Origin: Spirochaetota bacterium
GTDB lineage: Bacteria > Spirochaetota > UBA4802 > JAFGDQ01
DNA: 64,000 bases
NCBI GenBank assembly: GCA_016934735.1
Contig: JAFGSG010000105.1
Coordinates: 1 to 64,000 of the forward strand
Direction: 5' to 3'
In this document: positions 43,157 to 52,725 of the stretch, piece after piece
Layout: each line of letters begins with the position of its first letter
Position numbering within the stretch: the first letter of the stretch is position 1
Program-made: the position numbers and the translations under genes
The notes under the pieces: generated by a model
The model's input: the letters and a program-made list of their open reading frames with translations, nothing else
Databases searched by the model: none
What the model was told of the DNA's origin: nothing

Positions 43157-44245
43157 ATGAAGACTTTGGATAAATATTTACTATCACAGTTTCTAAAAGT
43201 CCTGTCAGGTTCACTGTTGTTTATGGCTGGATTGTACCTGATTATGATTTATTTGGATAATCTGAAATATTTTGCTCATCCGAATGTTAAGACAAGTTTA
43301 GTACTCAGCTATATCCTGAATGTTACACCTGAGATATTAATACTTGTGCTCCCGCCGGCTGCGCTGTTTTCCACTTCGTATATATTCGGCACAATGAATT
43401 CAACCAATGAAATTATTGCTGTTTATAACGGAAGGATAGGATTCATGCGTTTAATTTCACCGCTTATTATATTAGGACTCGTAATTGCTGTATGTAGCTT
43501 TTTCTTTTTTGAATTTGTTTCTGCCGAAAGCAGCAATAAGGCATTTGAGATAAGAGATCAGATTAAAAAGCATACTGGTAAAACTCTTAGACATGCATAC
43601 AGTAACTCAAAGCTATTTTTAAAAGGAAGCGATGGTATTATCTATTATGTGGAGCATTTTGATTCAATCAGCGAAATGATACAAAAACCCGTGATTTTTA
43701 AATTTAATTCAGAAGGCACTTTGGTCTTTCAATTGAGCGCTGTGTCAGGGATTTATGATGAAACAGGTAAAATATGGAATTTTAATGATGTAAACATAAT
43801 TAATTATGATGGAAAAGATGGATATTTAAACGAAAAACATGCACGTTATTCAATGAAACTTAAAGAATCTCCCAAAAATTTTTTGAAGACATCCATGAGC
43901 TTGATGCAGATGCGGTACAATGAAGCGTTGGAATTTATTGAATCTAAACGCCGAAGCGGATCAGATTATAAAAAATATCTGGTTGAATTTCACTGGAGAT
44001 TTTCCTTCCCGTTTTCAGTTGTTATTACTATTTTAATTGGATGCGTAGCTGGAATATATTTCAGGAAAGCAGTGCTTGTCCTGTCTTTTTTTCTGTCCAT
44101 AATCTTGTCTTTTGGATATTATGGTATTCTTGCGCTGGGTATTGCATATGGAAAATCGGGAAAACTTGATCCTGTATCAGCTGCATGGATTGCAAATGTA
44201 ATATTTTTTACAGGCGGAATAGCAGCCTTGCGGTTTAAGAAATAG
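43157..44245 (+). CDS. LptF/LptG-family LPS export permease
   Basis: The 362-residue inner-membrane protein has helices near residues 10-35, 50-75 and 95-120, a large periplasmic domain, and three helices at the C terminus (VVITILIGCVAGIYF onward). This is the LptF/LptG (YjgP/YjgQ) layout. These proteins pair to pull lipopolysaccharide from the inner membrane. Which of the two subunits this is cannot be decided. Next to LpxK it points to an LPS-making diderm. Confidence 0.86.
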   Translation: MKTLDKYLLSQFLKVLSGSLLFMAGLYLIMIYLDNLKYFAHPNVKTSLVLSYILNVTPEILILVLPPAALFSTSYIFGTMNSTNEIIAVYNGRIGFMRLISPLIILGLVIAVCSFFFFEFVSAESSNKAFEIRDQIKKHTGKTLRHAYSNSKLFLKGSDGIIYYVEHFDSISEMIQKPVIFKFNSEGTLVFQLSAVSGIYDETGKIWNFNDVNIINYDGKDGYLNEKHARYSMKLKESPKNFLKTSMSLMQMRYNEALEFIESKRRSGSDYKKYLVEFHWRFSFPFSVVITILIGCVAGIYFRKAVLVLSFFLSIILSFGYYGILALGIAYGKSGKLDPVSAAWIANVIFFTGGIAALRFKK

Positions 44246-44276
44246 GCTTATATGCAATAACCATCTGTATGAATGG

Positions 44277-45350
44277 ATGTTTATAATGAATTCACGAGTA
44301 ATTTATAAATATATCAGATTTATTTTTATCCCATTGATCCCGGTTTATCTTCTTGCTTTTTATCTAAAAAAATTTTTTTCAACTCCTGTTACTTTCAGTA
44401 TCCCTGTGATTTGTGTCGGCAATATTACTACCGGTGGTGCGGGAAAGACCCCCGCAGTCATTGAGCTTGCAAAATTATTTAAAGATATGGGACTATCCCC
44501 TGGCATTGTCAGCAGGGGTTACCGTGGTTCAAGATCGAGAGAAGGAGCAATAGTGACCGACGGAAGTGCAATTTTTATAAGTCCGCGCGAATCCGGAGAT
44601 GAATCCTATTTAATTGCATGCTCCCTGACCGATGTTCCGGTTGCTATCTGTACAGACAGGGTGAAAGCAATACGCAGTCTCCTTGATGCATTTAAAGTTG
44701 ATATTGTATTAATGGATGACGGATTCCAGAATAATTCTGTCCACAGAGATATTAATATAATAATTATTGACGCAGTTAATCCTTTCGGGAATGGGCTGAT
44801 GTTGCCGGCAGGCGATTTAAGGGAACCGCGAATTTCATTAAGACGTTCCGATATTATTTTTATAAATAAATGGGATTTAATTACTAATAACGAGTTGGAT
44901 GTATTAACAAAAAAGGTAAAAAAAATAACAGGTGATAAAAATTTATTTTACTCAGGATATCATATAGAAGACCTGCTTCAAGTGAATAATTTGAATAATA
45001 AGCTATCGATTGAACAAATAAAAAATAAAAATATATTGATTGTTTCAGGTATTGGTAATCCAGAGGGCTTCAGAAAGTCCATTCTTGGACTTAAACCAGC
45101 TTCAATGAAGCATATTGTATACCCTGACCATTTTAATTATTCTTTACGTGAAATAAAAAAAATTGTTATTAAAGCTGAAAATTATGATTTTGTAATAACA
45201 ACAGAGAAAGACTATATGAAAATACGTGATTTTCATTTAACAGAAAAATTCTACCTTTTGAAAATATCTTTCAGGATCAAAGATGTTGCAATATTTGAAA
45301 AATGTATTGATTCTTATTTAAAAAAAATTAAAAATAATAAACATGTTTGA
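44277..45350 (+). CDS. lpxK: Tetraacyldisaccharide 4'-kinase
   Basis: LpxK adds the 4'-phosphate in lipid A synthesis. It has an N-terminal membrane helix, the Walker A motif GGAGKTP (53-59) in ICVGNITTGGAGKTPAVIEL, SRGYRG, and the catalytic DDGFQ in VLMDDGFQNNSVHRD. 357 residues is normal. Two ATG codons lie close together (44277 and 44286); the second has ggatg 6 bases upstream and may be the real start. Confidence 0.93.
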   Translation: MFIMNSRVIYKYIRFIFIPLIPVYLLAFYLKKFFSTPVTFSIPVICVGNITTGGAGKTPAVIELAKLFKDMGLSPGIVSRGYRGSRSREGAIVTDGSAIFISPRESGDESYLIACSLTDVPVAICTDRVKAIRSLLDAFKVDIVLMDDGFQNNSVHRDINIIIIDAVNPFGNGLMLPAGDLREPRISLRRSDIIFINKWDLITNNELDVLTKKVKKITGDKNLFYSGYHIEDLLQVNNLNNKLSIEQIKNKNILIVSGIGNPEGFRKSILGLKPASMKHIVYPDHFNYSLREIKKIVIKAENYDFVITTEKDYMKIRDFHLTEKFYLLKISFRIKDVAIFEKCIDSYLKKIKNNKHV

Positions 45351-45383
45351 TTAAATATTTTTTTGAATTTTAAGGTGATATTT

Positions 45384-45797
45384 ATGGCAAATGACTGTTT
45401 GTTTTGTAAAATAATAAAAGGGGATATCCCCTCTGCAAAGGTTTACGAAGATAAAGATGTCGTCGCATTTCTGGATATTTTTCCTTTTACAAAGGGCCAT
45501 ACTATTGTTGTGCCTGTTGAACATCACGAAACCTTCTTCGATTTTCCTGATGAAAAAATGGCGAATTATTTCACTATTCTTAAAAAACTTGCGGATCAGA
45601 TAAGGCTTAATCTAAAGGCTGATGGGTTGAATATTGTTCAGAATAATTTCCGCGCTGCGGGGCAGGTGGTTTTTCATATGCACTATCACATAATACCAAG
45701 ATGGACAGATGATAATAAACCCTTTATTAAACAACCTAAGGATCAGGCAGGCCCGGAATATTTTGCTGAAATGCTCAGGACGATCAAGGGATTGTAG
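45384..45797 (+). CDS. HIT-family nucleotide hydrolase
   Basis: The 137-residue protein starts CLFCKIIKGDIPSAKVYED and ends with the His triad HMHYHIIPRW. HIT proteins hydrolyse AMP-linked compounds. I chose ATG 45384, with aaggtga 6 bases upstream; the TTG 21 bases earlier lacks such a site. It follows lpxK by 33 bp on the same strand. Confidence 0.93.
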   Translation: MANDCLFCKIIKGDIPSAKVYEDKDVVAFLDIFPFTKGHTIVVPVEHHETFFDFPDEKMANYFTILKKLADQIRLNLKADGLNIVQNNFRAAGQVVFHMHYHIIPRWTDDNKPFIKQPKDQAGPEYFAEMLRTIKGL

Positions 45798-45823
45798 CTT
45801 TTCTCCGGTGTGATTGATATTTA

Positions 45824-46408
45824 TCATCTGGTAATGGACTGAATTGTTTTATTTATTAAATCAGAATTTTCTTTAAATATGATTTTGAGCATGGTTCCGG
45901 GAAGAGGATGTTTTCTGGGATAATTTATATCTTTAGTATTGGAATTATGCCATTTGCCCTTTTCCCAATAGTCATAAAAATACGTATATAGCGTCATCTT
46001 ATTTCCATTTTCGGAGAAGTCGAGTTTATTAAATTCCGGCAACCTATCAAGAATATATTGCTGATCATTTTTTGCAATAAGTAATATCTTTGATGGATAA
46101 AATATAAAAGTATTTTTTTTATCTGCCTTTTCCCGCCATTCAAGAAATTCAATGCTTTTTACATCTTTAATATTTATTTGGATATTCTTGCTTTGATGAC
46201 TAAAAGAAATATTTGTTATTCTGAGATATAGATTACCGTTGATTATCTTTTTTCCTGAGCAAATAATTTCAACCGGAAAAGCCGTGTTGCCTGAGTCTTT
46301 AAAGCTAAAATTGACAGAAGGATCTTTTGGCGGATCAGGATATTTATATGCTTCCGGAGCAATTACTGTGCTGAAAAGAATAATGATTACTGTAAAGCAT
46401 TTTAGCAT
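45824..46408 (-). CDS. Secreted protein of unknown function
   Basis: The 194-residue protein starts with a signal peptide (LKCFTVIIILFSTVIAPEA) and no lipobox. The mature part is beta-rich and includes VKSIEFLEWREK and LLIAKNDQQYILDRLPEF. I do not recognise a family. It is the last gene of the nagB-DUF4954 unit, 7 bp after the DUF4954 gene. Confidence 0.65.
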   Translation of the reverse strand: MLKCFTVIIILFSTVIAPEAYKYPDPPKDPSVNFSFKDSGNTAFPVEIICSGKKIINGNLYLRITNISFSHQSKNIQINIKDVKSIEFLEWREKADKKNTFIFYPSKILLIAKNDQQYILDRLPEFNKLDFSENGNKMTLYTYFYDYWEKGKWHNSNTKDINYPRKHPLPGTMLKIIFKENSDLINKTIQSITR

Positions 46409-46415
46409 GGAATAT

Positions 46416-48335
46416 TTATTTTAGGATCACCAATAGTGCTTCAATTTCTTTTTTAATTTTTTCAGCGCGCTCCCATGTTTCTTTTACAAAACTATCATGG
46501 GCTGCTGCAGAATGAGCAAATGTATAGTCTGCTATTATTTCAGCTCCGCGCAGGTCGTCTTTTTCTTTTGTTTTTTGAACGGCACGTGCTATATCCTGCT
46601 CCATAACAGCAAGGCGAAGCAGATTGTCTTTAATGAAAAGGCTGTCAAAGCCGTTCTCAAGTAAAGTCTTGCGCTGATGCTCCCATAACGCATTTTCAGT
46701 TACAGTATTGTATATAGTAAGGCCTATATCTTTTTCACTTATATCAATCAACTCATCTATATGCTGCTTTAGTCCGCAAAGTGCGTAATATTCTATGTAA
46801 GCGCTGTATGCTGCAATTCCTTTTATACGGCTTTCTTCAGTCAAAAAATTTTTCCCAAGGCCGGTAATATCTTTTGAAGTATAAAATTCTTTTATTTGAG
46901 ATATACATGCAAGCCTTGAGCGTGCTGTGGTCATCATATCAATAATTTCAGGCCGGAAAACATCGAATTCAAATGCAGCTCTGTGCGCTTTGTTACGCTT
47001 TTTGTATTTGCCTTCGTTTCTTTTTACAGCGTAAAGGTCGTCCGAGAGAACCCAACCGGGAAATATTTCATTATAAGCCGGAGGGATACCGTTTACAGAG
47101 CGCGTGGGATTATTTATAAGCGAAAAAGGGAACTCTACTTTCTGGGGCAGGGCATTGACCGCTGTTGCGATAATTGAGTATGGAGCTTTTGTAAAGTCGC
47201 TGGGAAATTTTATATTTACTCCGAGGCCGAAAAATGTGCCCTCTCCGCACCATATTTCCTGATCGGGCGCTTTAGAGGTATGGTTCGAGCCTATGTTCGC
47301 GCCATAGCCTACATTGCCTTTGCCTTCAGGCCACATAGCAGCTATAAGCAAGGCCTGATGATGGAAGCCGACAAAGGGGCCTACAAGGCTTGCTGTCACT
47401 TCGCCTTCGCCGACACCCGTATTCGGGCCGAGAATGCTCTGTGTGACTTTACCGTGCCGTTCAACATGTGAATATTCGGTAAGTACTGACTCGTCCACGA
47501 TAGCCATTGAGGTAATCTGGCACCCCCACTGAATGCATGAATTTTTAACATAAGCGCCGTGACTGATCTCAACAGGTTCATCTGCTGATCCGAGTACAGT
47601 GCAGTTCTGAACAAGCACAGCTCCGTCAATTACTGTTGATTTTCCAATATAGCAGTCCTCGATTTTTGTGGTATTGTGAATGATACAGTCATTCTCGATA
47701 ATCCCGACACCGATATTGCAGATTGCAGAATATTTTTTTATAAAGTATGCATAATTATCGATGAGCGCTTTATTATTGCGCTCTGTGCTGACGGTTTGCG
47801 CGATTGGTATTGTTATTTCCGCAAAGGAAAGGACCTCGCGGCCTCCGGTTTCTATGCCGACGGAGATTTCACGCCCGTTGCCGAATGAAGAATTTTTTGA
47901 GCATACAAGACTGCCGACATTGTTTATTACCGACATGCCTTTAATAATGTAATTCGAAATGCACTTTGCATTCCATACACAGCAGTTGTCCCCGACCTCA
48001 GAATTGATTATAGTGCTTTTATGAATTCCGGAAGGCAAAGCCATGGCAGATTCTATTTTTATTTCTCTTCCGTCAAAAAGTCCAAGTACACACCTGCCGA
48101 TAAAATAATTTTCCGATATATGTTCAGTTTTGAATTTGTTGCAGACGAGAATTTTTTTCCAGTCTTCTGAATAATTTCCCTGCGCTTTCAGTTTTTTTAT
48201 TTCCCGGGCAGTAAGAACCCTGACTTTATTTCCGAAGAGCCGGCTTTTGGTTTTTTTCCTGATAGCAGATTCAAGAGACTGTAAAAATTCCGATGAGTCG
48301 AAAATTCGGCTTAAAACCATCGTCAGTTGTTCCAT
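46416..48335 (-). CDS. DUF4954-like protein with left-handed beta-helix repeats
   Basis: The 639-residue protein resembles the DUF4954 family found in spirochaetes and Bacteroidetes. From about residue 105 to 330 it has hexapeptide-type repeats of a left-handed beta helix (IIENDCIIHNTTKIEDC and similar), as in sugar-nucleotide acyltransferases. The C-terminal 250 residues are mainly helical. Reaction unknown. It lies 2 bp after nagB, which suggests a role in amino-sugar metabolism; that is an inference. Confidence 0.72.
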   Translation of the reverse strand: MEQLTMVLSRIFDSSEFLQSLESAIRKKTKSRLFGNKVRVLTAREIKKLKAQGNYSEDWKKILVCNKFKTEHISENYFIGRCVLGLFDGREIKIESAMALPSGIHKSTIINSEVGDNCCVWNAKCISNYIIKGMSVINNVGSLVCSKNSSFGNGREISVGIETGGREVLSFAEITIPIAQTVSTERNNKALIDNYAYFIKKYSAICNIGVGIIENDCIIHNTTKIEDCYIGKSTVIDGAVLVQNCTVLGSADEPVEISHGAYVKNSCIQWGCQITSMAIVDESVLTEYSHVERHGKVTQSILGPNTGVGEGEVTASLVGPFVGFHHQALLIAAMWPEGKGNVGYGANIGSNHTSKAPDQEIWCGEGTFFGLGVNIKFPSDFTKAPYSIIATAVNALPQKVEFPFSLINNPTRSVNGIPPAYNEIFPGWVLSDDLYAVKRNEGKYKKRNKAHRAAFEFDVFRPEIIDMMTTARSRLACISQIKEFYTSKDITGLGKNFLTEESRIKGIAAYSAYIEYYALCGLKQHIDELIDISEKDIGLTIYNTVTENALWEHQRKTLLENGFDSLFIKDNLLRLAVMEQDIARAVQKTKEKDDLRGAEIIADYTFAHSAAAHDSFVKETWERAEKIKKEIEALLVILK

Positions 48336-48337
48336 TC

Positions 48338-49129
48338 TTATCGTCCTACCATTTTTTGGACTAAATGTTTATTGTCTCGTACCCAGTTGTAATATTCTTT
48401 TCGTTTCAGTTTTGAGGCTGCGGCTTCATCGAGAACTACTGTAGCGAGTGTGTGAAGCTGCAGAGCTGTTGCAGTGATCTGGCTGGTCACAGGGCCTTCT
48501 ATGAATTGAGCAACAACATCCGCTTTTTTTTCACCGTTTGCAATTAAGAGTATTTTTTTTGCCTCCAGTATTGTGCCTACGCCCATAGTGATCGCGAAAC
48601 GCGGGACATCTTCTATCCTATCGAAAAAACGCGCATTATCCTCAATTGTCTGTTTATATAATGCTTTTACGCGCGTACGGCTGGCGAAAGAAGAACCAGG
48701 TTCGTTAAACCCGATGTGGCCGTCTCTGCCGATGCCTAATATCTGGAAATCAATTCCGCCGGCATTTTTTATCTGCTGTTCATACCATGCGCTGAATTCT
48801 TCCGGATCTTCAGTGTTTCCCTGCGGGACATACACATTTGCCTGATTGACGTTTACATGCCTGAATAAATTATCCTGCATAAAATAATTATAGCTGTTCT
48901 TATGTAATGGAGGCAATCCGACATATTCGTCAAGATTAAAAGTTGTGATCTTTGAGAAGTCAAGTCCCTCTTCTTTATGCACTTTGACAAGCTCCTGATA
49001 TGTTCCTATAGGAGTATCTCCTGTTGCTAAACCGAGTACTATGTCATGTTTTTTCTTTATCTCGCGCGCGATAAAATGTGCTGAAATTTTACTCATTTCC
49101 TGATAGGTTGGAGCTATAATAATTTCCAT
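48338..49129 (-). CDS. nagB: Glucosamine-6-phosphate deaminase
   Basis: NagB converts glucosamine-6-phosphate to fructose-6-phosphate and ammonia. It has GLATGDTPIGTYQEL, the catalytic FNLDEYVGL, GIGRDGHIGFNEPGSSF and a normal length of 263 residues. A strong ribosome-binding site (ggagg, 6 bases before the ATG) is present. It is the first gene of a three-gene unit on the minus strand with the DUF4954 and secreted-protein genes. Confidence 0.96.
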   Translation of the reverse strand: MEIIIAPTYQEMSKISAHFIAREIKKKHDIVLGLATGDTPIGTYQELVKVHKEEGLDFSKITTFNLDEYVGLPPLHKNSYNYFMQDNLFRHVNVNQANVYVPQGNTEDPEEFSAWYEQQIKNAGGIDFQILGIGRDGHIGFNEPGSSFASRTRVKALYKQTIEDNARFFDRIEDVPRFAITMGVGTILEAKKILLIANGEKKADVVAQFIEGPVTSQITATALQLHTLATVVLDEAAASKLKRKEYYNWVRDNKHLVQKMVGR

Positions 49130-49231
49130 GAATTACCTCCGTAAATTTAAGTATGTATATAAAACTGCAGAAGTATACAATAATGGTTATAAATTAATCA
49201 ATAATAATTTTTGAGCTTTTTATGTATCAGC

Positions 49232-49714
49232 TTATATTTGTATTGTATTTTCTATACTTTCCAGGGCATCCGGTATTTTTGGGGTATCCGGTATTATAAC
49301 ACCAAAAATAAGATAAAACAGAACTATTGAAGATAAAAGAATGATAATGGATAACCATTTATTATATATGCCGTTTGTGCGTCTGAGCAGATATATAGTG
49401 AGAATAATGATAATGACTGGACCTATCAGGCTGGCATTGATTAAACTTGTAAATAGCCCGCCTGTCATTGCAGACAGATCAACACTGATTGTGGTAATGA
49501 TTGCATATATTTCCGCCAAAAGAACGATTAATAAAAGCAGAGAAATTGCTTTTGCAAAGATACCCTTTGTGATGTATAATTCATAAATAACGGCAGGAAG
49601 TATTATGGATGCAGTTATCAGCGGTTTATTTATTATGATGCCGGATATAATTCCCAGAATAGCTATTATGCTAATTGATGTGCATATTAAAACAGCATAT
49701 TTATGTTCCTTCAT
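49232..49714 (-). CDS. Small integral membrane protein, unknown function
   Basis: The 160-residue protein has about five membrane helices separated by short loops and a polar C terminus. There are no conserved polar or metal-binding residues in the helices. I see no family match. It has a site aaaggga close to its ATG and stands alone between nagB and the MBL gene. Confidence 0.6.
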   Translation of the reverse strand: MKEHKYAVLICTSISIIAILGIISGIIINKPLITASIILPAVIYELYITKGIFAKAISLLLLIVLLAEIYAIITTISVDLSAMTGGLFTSLINASLIGPVIIIILTIYLLRRTNGIYNKWLSIIILLSSIVLFYLIFGVIIPDTPKIPDALESIENTIQI

Positions 49715-49950
49715 AGTCCCTTTATTTATCTAAAACATCCATTTGTGTTATGAGTAAAATATGTATCTTAGTTAAAGATAGATTATGAGATTGTCAATTT
49801 TTTTATATAATTGGGTTAAATGAAAAATTAATATTAGAAATAATGAAATTGCCGTTGACTTGTTTTAACTCTTTTAAATTGTTATTATTTAAAAAGTGAT
49901 TTGCTTCAAATTACAAAATAAGTATAAAAAATTACTACAAAGAATACTGA

Positions 49951-51060
49951 ATGAAATTTAACATAAGAATAATTATACTTTTATTAATTGTATTTTTAAT
50001 CCCGCTATGTGCACGTATTGCGGAAAACAAACTTGCTGACAATAAAGATTCCCTCATAAGTGACCACTTTGACGGCAGGCGATATTTTAATCCGGATGCA
50101 CCTAAACCACAGGAGCAGTCTGATCCTAAACAGCAGAAAAGCCGGCGCAGCTGGATTTCCAGACTGCTGTTCGGAAGCGGATGGCCGGATTGGCCTGCTC
50201 TGGATGATGACCATTCCGAAACAGGCCCTAGGCCGGCAGTCAGCGTTGGAGACGGGGAAATCCGTGTCACTCTTGTGAATCATTCGACTTTTCTTATCCA
50301 GATGGATAATCTTAATATTTTAACAGATCCGGTATGGTCAAAAAGAGTGGGCCCGCTTTCCTGGCTTGGAGTAAAAAGGCACCGTAAGCCCGGTATTCAT
50401 TTTGAGGATCTGCCTCCGATTGATGCTGTTCTGATTTCACATAATCATTATGACCACATGGATATGCCAACGCTTAAGCGCCTTGCGGAGAAGTTTCATC
50501 CCGGTGGTTTAACTTCGTTAGGGAATCTGGGAAATCTTCTTGATGCTGGTTTTGAATCCGCTATGGAACTGGACTGGTGGCAGTCAGCGGAGCTCCCGAC
50601 CGGCGTCACTGTCACGCTTGTCCCGGCACAACATTTTTCAATGCGTTCACTCTGGGATAGGGATGAGACATTATGGGGAGGATTTGTTATTTCAGGGCCT
50701 TCTGGCAATGTGTATTTTGCAGGTGATACCGGTTACGGGCCGCATTTTAAGGAAATCGGACAGAAGTTTGCTCCTATAAAGATTGCTATGATTCCCATTG
50801 CCCCTTTTCGTCAGCCGGAAGCTGATGAAAATGCAGCGCCTAATTTTTCAAGAGTGCATACAAGCCCTTTTGATGCAGTACAAGCACACATTGACCTGGG
50901 TGCCGGATTTAGCCTCGCCTGCCATTTTCAGACCTTTCAGCTGGGCGGTGAGGAATACGACGCCGCACCTAAGGCGCTAGCTGTAGCGTTGAAAAAGTTC
51001 GGGCTTGTATCTGATACTTTTATAGCACCTGCTTTCGGAGAAATGATATCTGTCCCGTAA
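49951..51060 (+). CDS. Metallo-beta-lactamase-fold hydrolase (NAPE-PLD/UlaG-like)
   Basis: The 369-residue protein has an N-terminal membrane or signal helix, then an MBL domain: HSTFLIQMDNLNILTDPVW, the metal motif HNHYDHMD (HxHxDH), GDTGYGPHFKEIG, and a final His in the C-terminal part (LACHFQTFQLG). This is the layout of NAPE-hydrolysing phospholipase D-like and UlaG-like enzymes. A phospholipid-type substrate is possible but not shown. Confidence 0.85.
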   Translation: MKFNIRIIILLLIVFLIPLCARIAENKLADNKDSLISDHFDGRRYFNPDAPKPQEQSDPKQQKSRRSWISRLLFGSGWPDWPALDDDHSETGPRPAVSVGDGEIRVTLVNHSTFLIQMDNLNILTDPVWSKRVGPLSWLGVKRHRKPGIHFEDLPPIDAVLISHNHYDHMDMPTLKRLAEKFHPGGLTSLGNLGNLLDAGFESAMELDWWQSAELPTGVTVTLVPAQHFSMRSLWDRDETLWGGFVISGPSGNVYFAGDTGYGPHFKEIGQKFAPIKIAMIPIAPFRQPEADENAAPNFSRVHTSPFDAVQAHIDLGAGFSLACHFQTFQLGGEEYDAAPKALAVALKKFGLVSDTFIAPAFGEMISVP

Positions 51061-51109
51061 TAGGAGTCGGACTGGCTATATCGATGTATGTGTGAGGTTA
51101 TCAATATTA

Positions 51110-52543
51110 ATGAAAAACCATGATAAAGAAATTTATACAAGAGTGCTTGAATATATCAACGAGAAACAACTTCTTGCTAAAGGTGAAAAAATATTGCTTT
51201 CTCTGTCAGCCGGAAAGGATTCAATGATGCTTCTGGATATTTTTCTGCATTTGAGAGATCAGCTTTTGCTCGATATAGCCATGTTCCATCTAAATCATAT
51301 GATGCGAGGTAAAGATGCGGATGATGATGAAAAGTTCGTAGCGGAAATATCCCGCTCCAATAATATCCAATTATTTTTATATAAATTTGATTTTAAGAAA
51401 AATAAACCGAAAGGTTTTTCTTTTGAACAATACGCGAGGAAGAAAAGATATGAACTCCTCAATAAGGTATTTACAGAAAATAATTTTCAAAAAATTGCAA
51501 CAGCTCATAATCGGGACGATAATATTGAAACGATTCTCATGAGGATTTTAAGCGGGACAGGTATTCACGGACTCGGCGGTATTGAATGCAGGAGGGGAGG
51601 CATAATTAGGCCTTTACTTATTCTTTCTTCAAAAGAGGTTTACGAGCATTTAGTAAATAAAAAAATTCAATGGAGAGAAGATTTATCCAACAAGGATGAA
51701 AAATACCTGCGCAATTTTTTGCGTAATTCGCTTATTCCTAAAATCACTTCTCGCTTTGATGGAGCGGGGGAAGCTTTATTATCGCTTTCAAATATAGCTA
51801 AAGATTATACGTCATTGATTGATGAACTCGTTAAAGAACAGGGAGAGTTATATATTTTTGAAAATAAAAGCGCTATTTTTGAAAAAGATATATATATTAA
51901 AGATAAGAAACTCTTCAAGTATGTAATATCAAAAGCAATTCGGGAAAATTTTAACGAATTTGTGACAATAGGTATGCTCGAAGAGATTTATAAGAAAGCA
52001 GTCACTAAAAAAACTAATCTGCTTCTTTATAAAAACAGGAACATTTTAGTAAAAAAAACTTTCAAAAACAATAAAAAGGTTATTGTAATTTCGGAAAATA
52101 CCGGATATAACCACAATAAAATTGACTGGGAGTATAAAATTGATTTAACTTTAGTTAAGAATGTAAGTATTTTTATTAAAGAGATAAACAGATATTTAAA
52201 TTTCAGGGTTGTTGATTATAATTATTTTCAGAAAAACAGGAATTTTGATTTAATATTTGTTTCTCTTAAAGAAGATATTAAAGAAGCTCGGATAAGAAAC
52301 AGGCGCAACGGAGACAGGATAGTTCTGGAACAAGGTTCAAAAAAAATTAAGGAATTATTGATAGAATATAAGTTTGAAAAGCTAGTTAAGGACATGGTTC
52401 CGCTTTTTATAATAGATTCTCATGTAGCTGTATTTATGCCTGGCATCGTCAGCACTATTAAGAACAGAGTGTCAGTAGATTTTCATGTAAAAAACGATTC
52501 AAAAAAAATACTTGCTATACACAGTGAAGAATATCAACTGTGA
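51110..52543 (+). CDS. tilS: tRNA(Ile)-lysidine synthetase
   Basis: TilS attaches lysine to C34 of tRNA-Ile(CAU). The N-type ATP pyrophosphatase loop SAGKDS lies in LLSLSAGKDSMMLLD, followed by FHLNHMMRGKDADDDE and TAHNRDDNIETILMRI. The C-terminal domain contains RIRNRRNGDRI, typical of TilS. 477 residues is normal. ATG 51110 is preferred because the protein then starts like its relatives; a GTG at 51092 is in frame. It lies just upstream of ftsH, as in many bacteria. Confidence 0.92.
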   Translation: MKNHDKEIYTRVLEYINEKQLLAKGEKILLSLSAGKDSMMLLDIFLHLRDQLLLDIAMFHLNHMMRGKDADDDEKFVAEISRSNNIQLFLYKFDFKKNKPKGFSFEQYARKKRYELLNKVFTENNFQKIATAHNRDDNIETILMRILSGTGIHGLGGIECRRGGIIRPLLILSSKEVYEHLVNKKIQWREDLSNKDEKYLRNFLRNSLIPKITSRFDGAGEALLSLSNIAKDYTSLIDELVKEQGELYIFENKSAIFEKDIYIKDKKLFKYVISKAIRENFNEFVTIGMLEEIYKKAVTKKTNLLLYKNRNILVKKTFKNNKKVIVISENTGYNHNKIDWEYKIDLTLVKNVSIFIKEINRYLNFRVVDYNYFQKNRNFDLIFVSLKEDIKEARIRNRRNGDRIVLEQGSKKIKELLIEYKFEKLVKDMVPLFIIDSHVAVFMPGIVSTIKNRVSVDFHVKNDSKKILAIHSEEYQL

Positions 52544-52574
52544 TAATAATAATTCATTAGATTTGATGCAAATC

Positions 52575-52675
52575 TGTCATGTCGGTAATTCGCATGTCCG
52601 GATATTGAGCCCGGGTGCAAAGTAACGGGAACTATCCCTGTTAATAATAGAGATCTCAATTTACCGGAAATGACA
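52575..52675 (+). ncRNA. Possible folded 5' leader of ftsH
   Basis: Nested pairing can be drawn: TGTCAT (52575-52580) with ATGACA (52670-52675), CGGTAA (52583-52588) with TTACCG (52661-52666), ATTGAG (52604-52609) with CTCAAT (52655-52660), and CCCG (52610-52613) with CGGG (52626-52629). It matches no riboswitch class that I know. It could be regulatory RNA or just a repeat remnant. Confidence 0.35.
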
Positions 52676-52725
52676 TTATAATTATGCAATAGGTCTATCA
52701 GGTTTAAAATTTCAGGAGTAATTAG

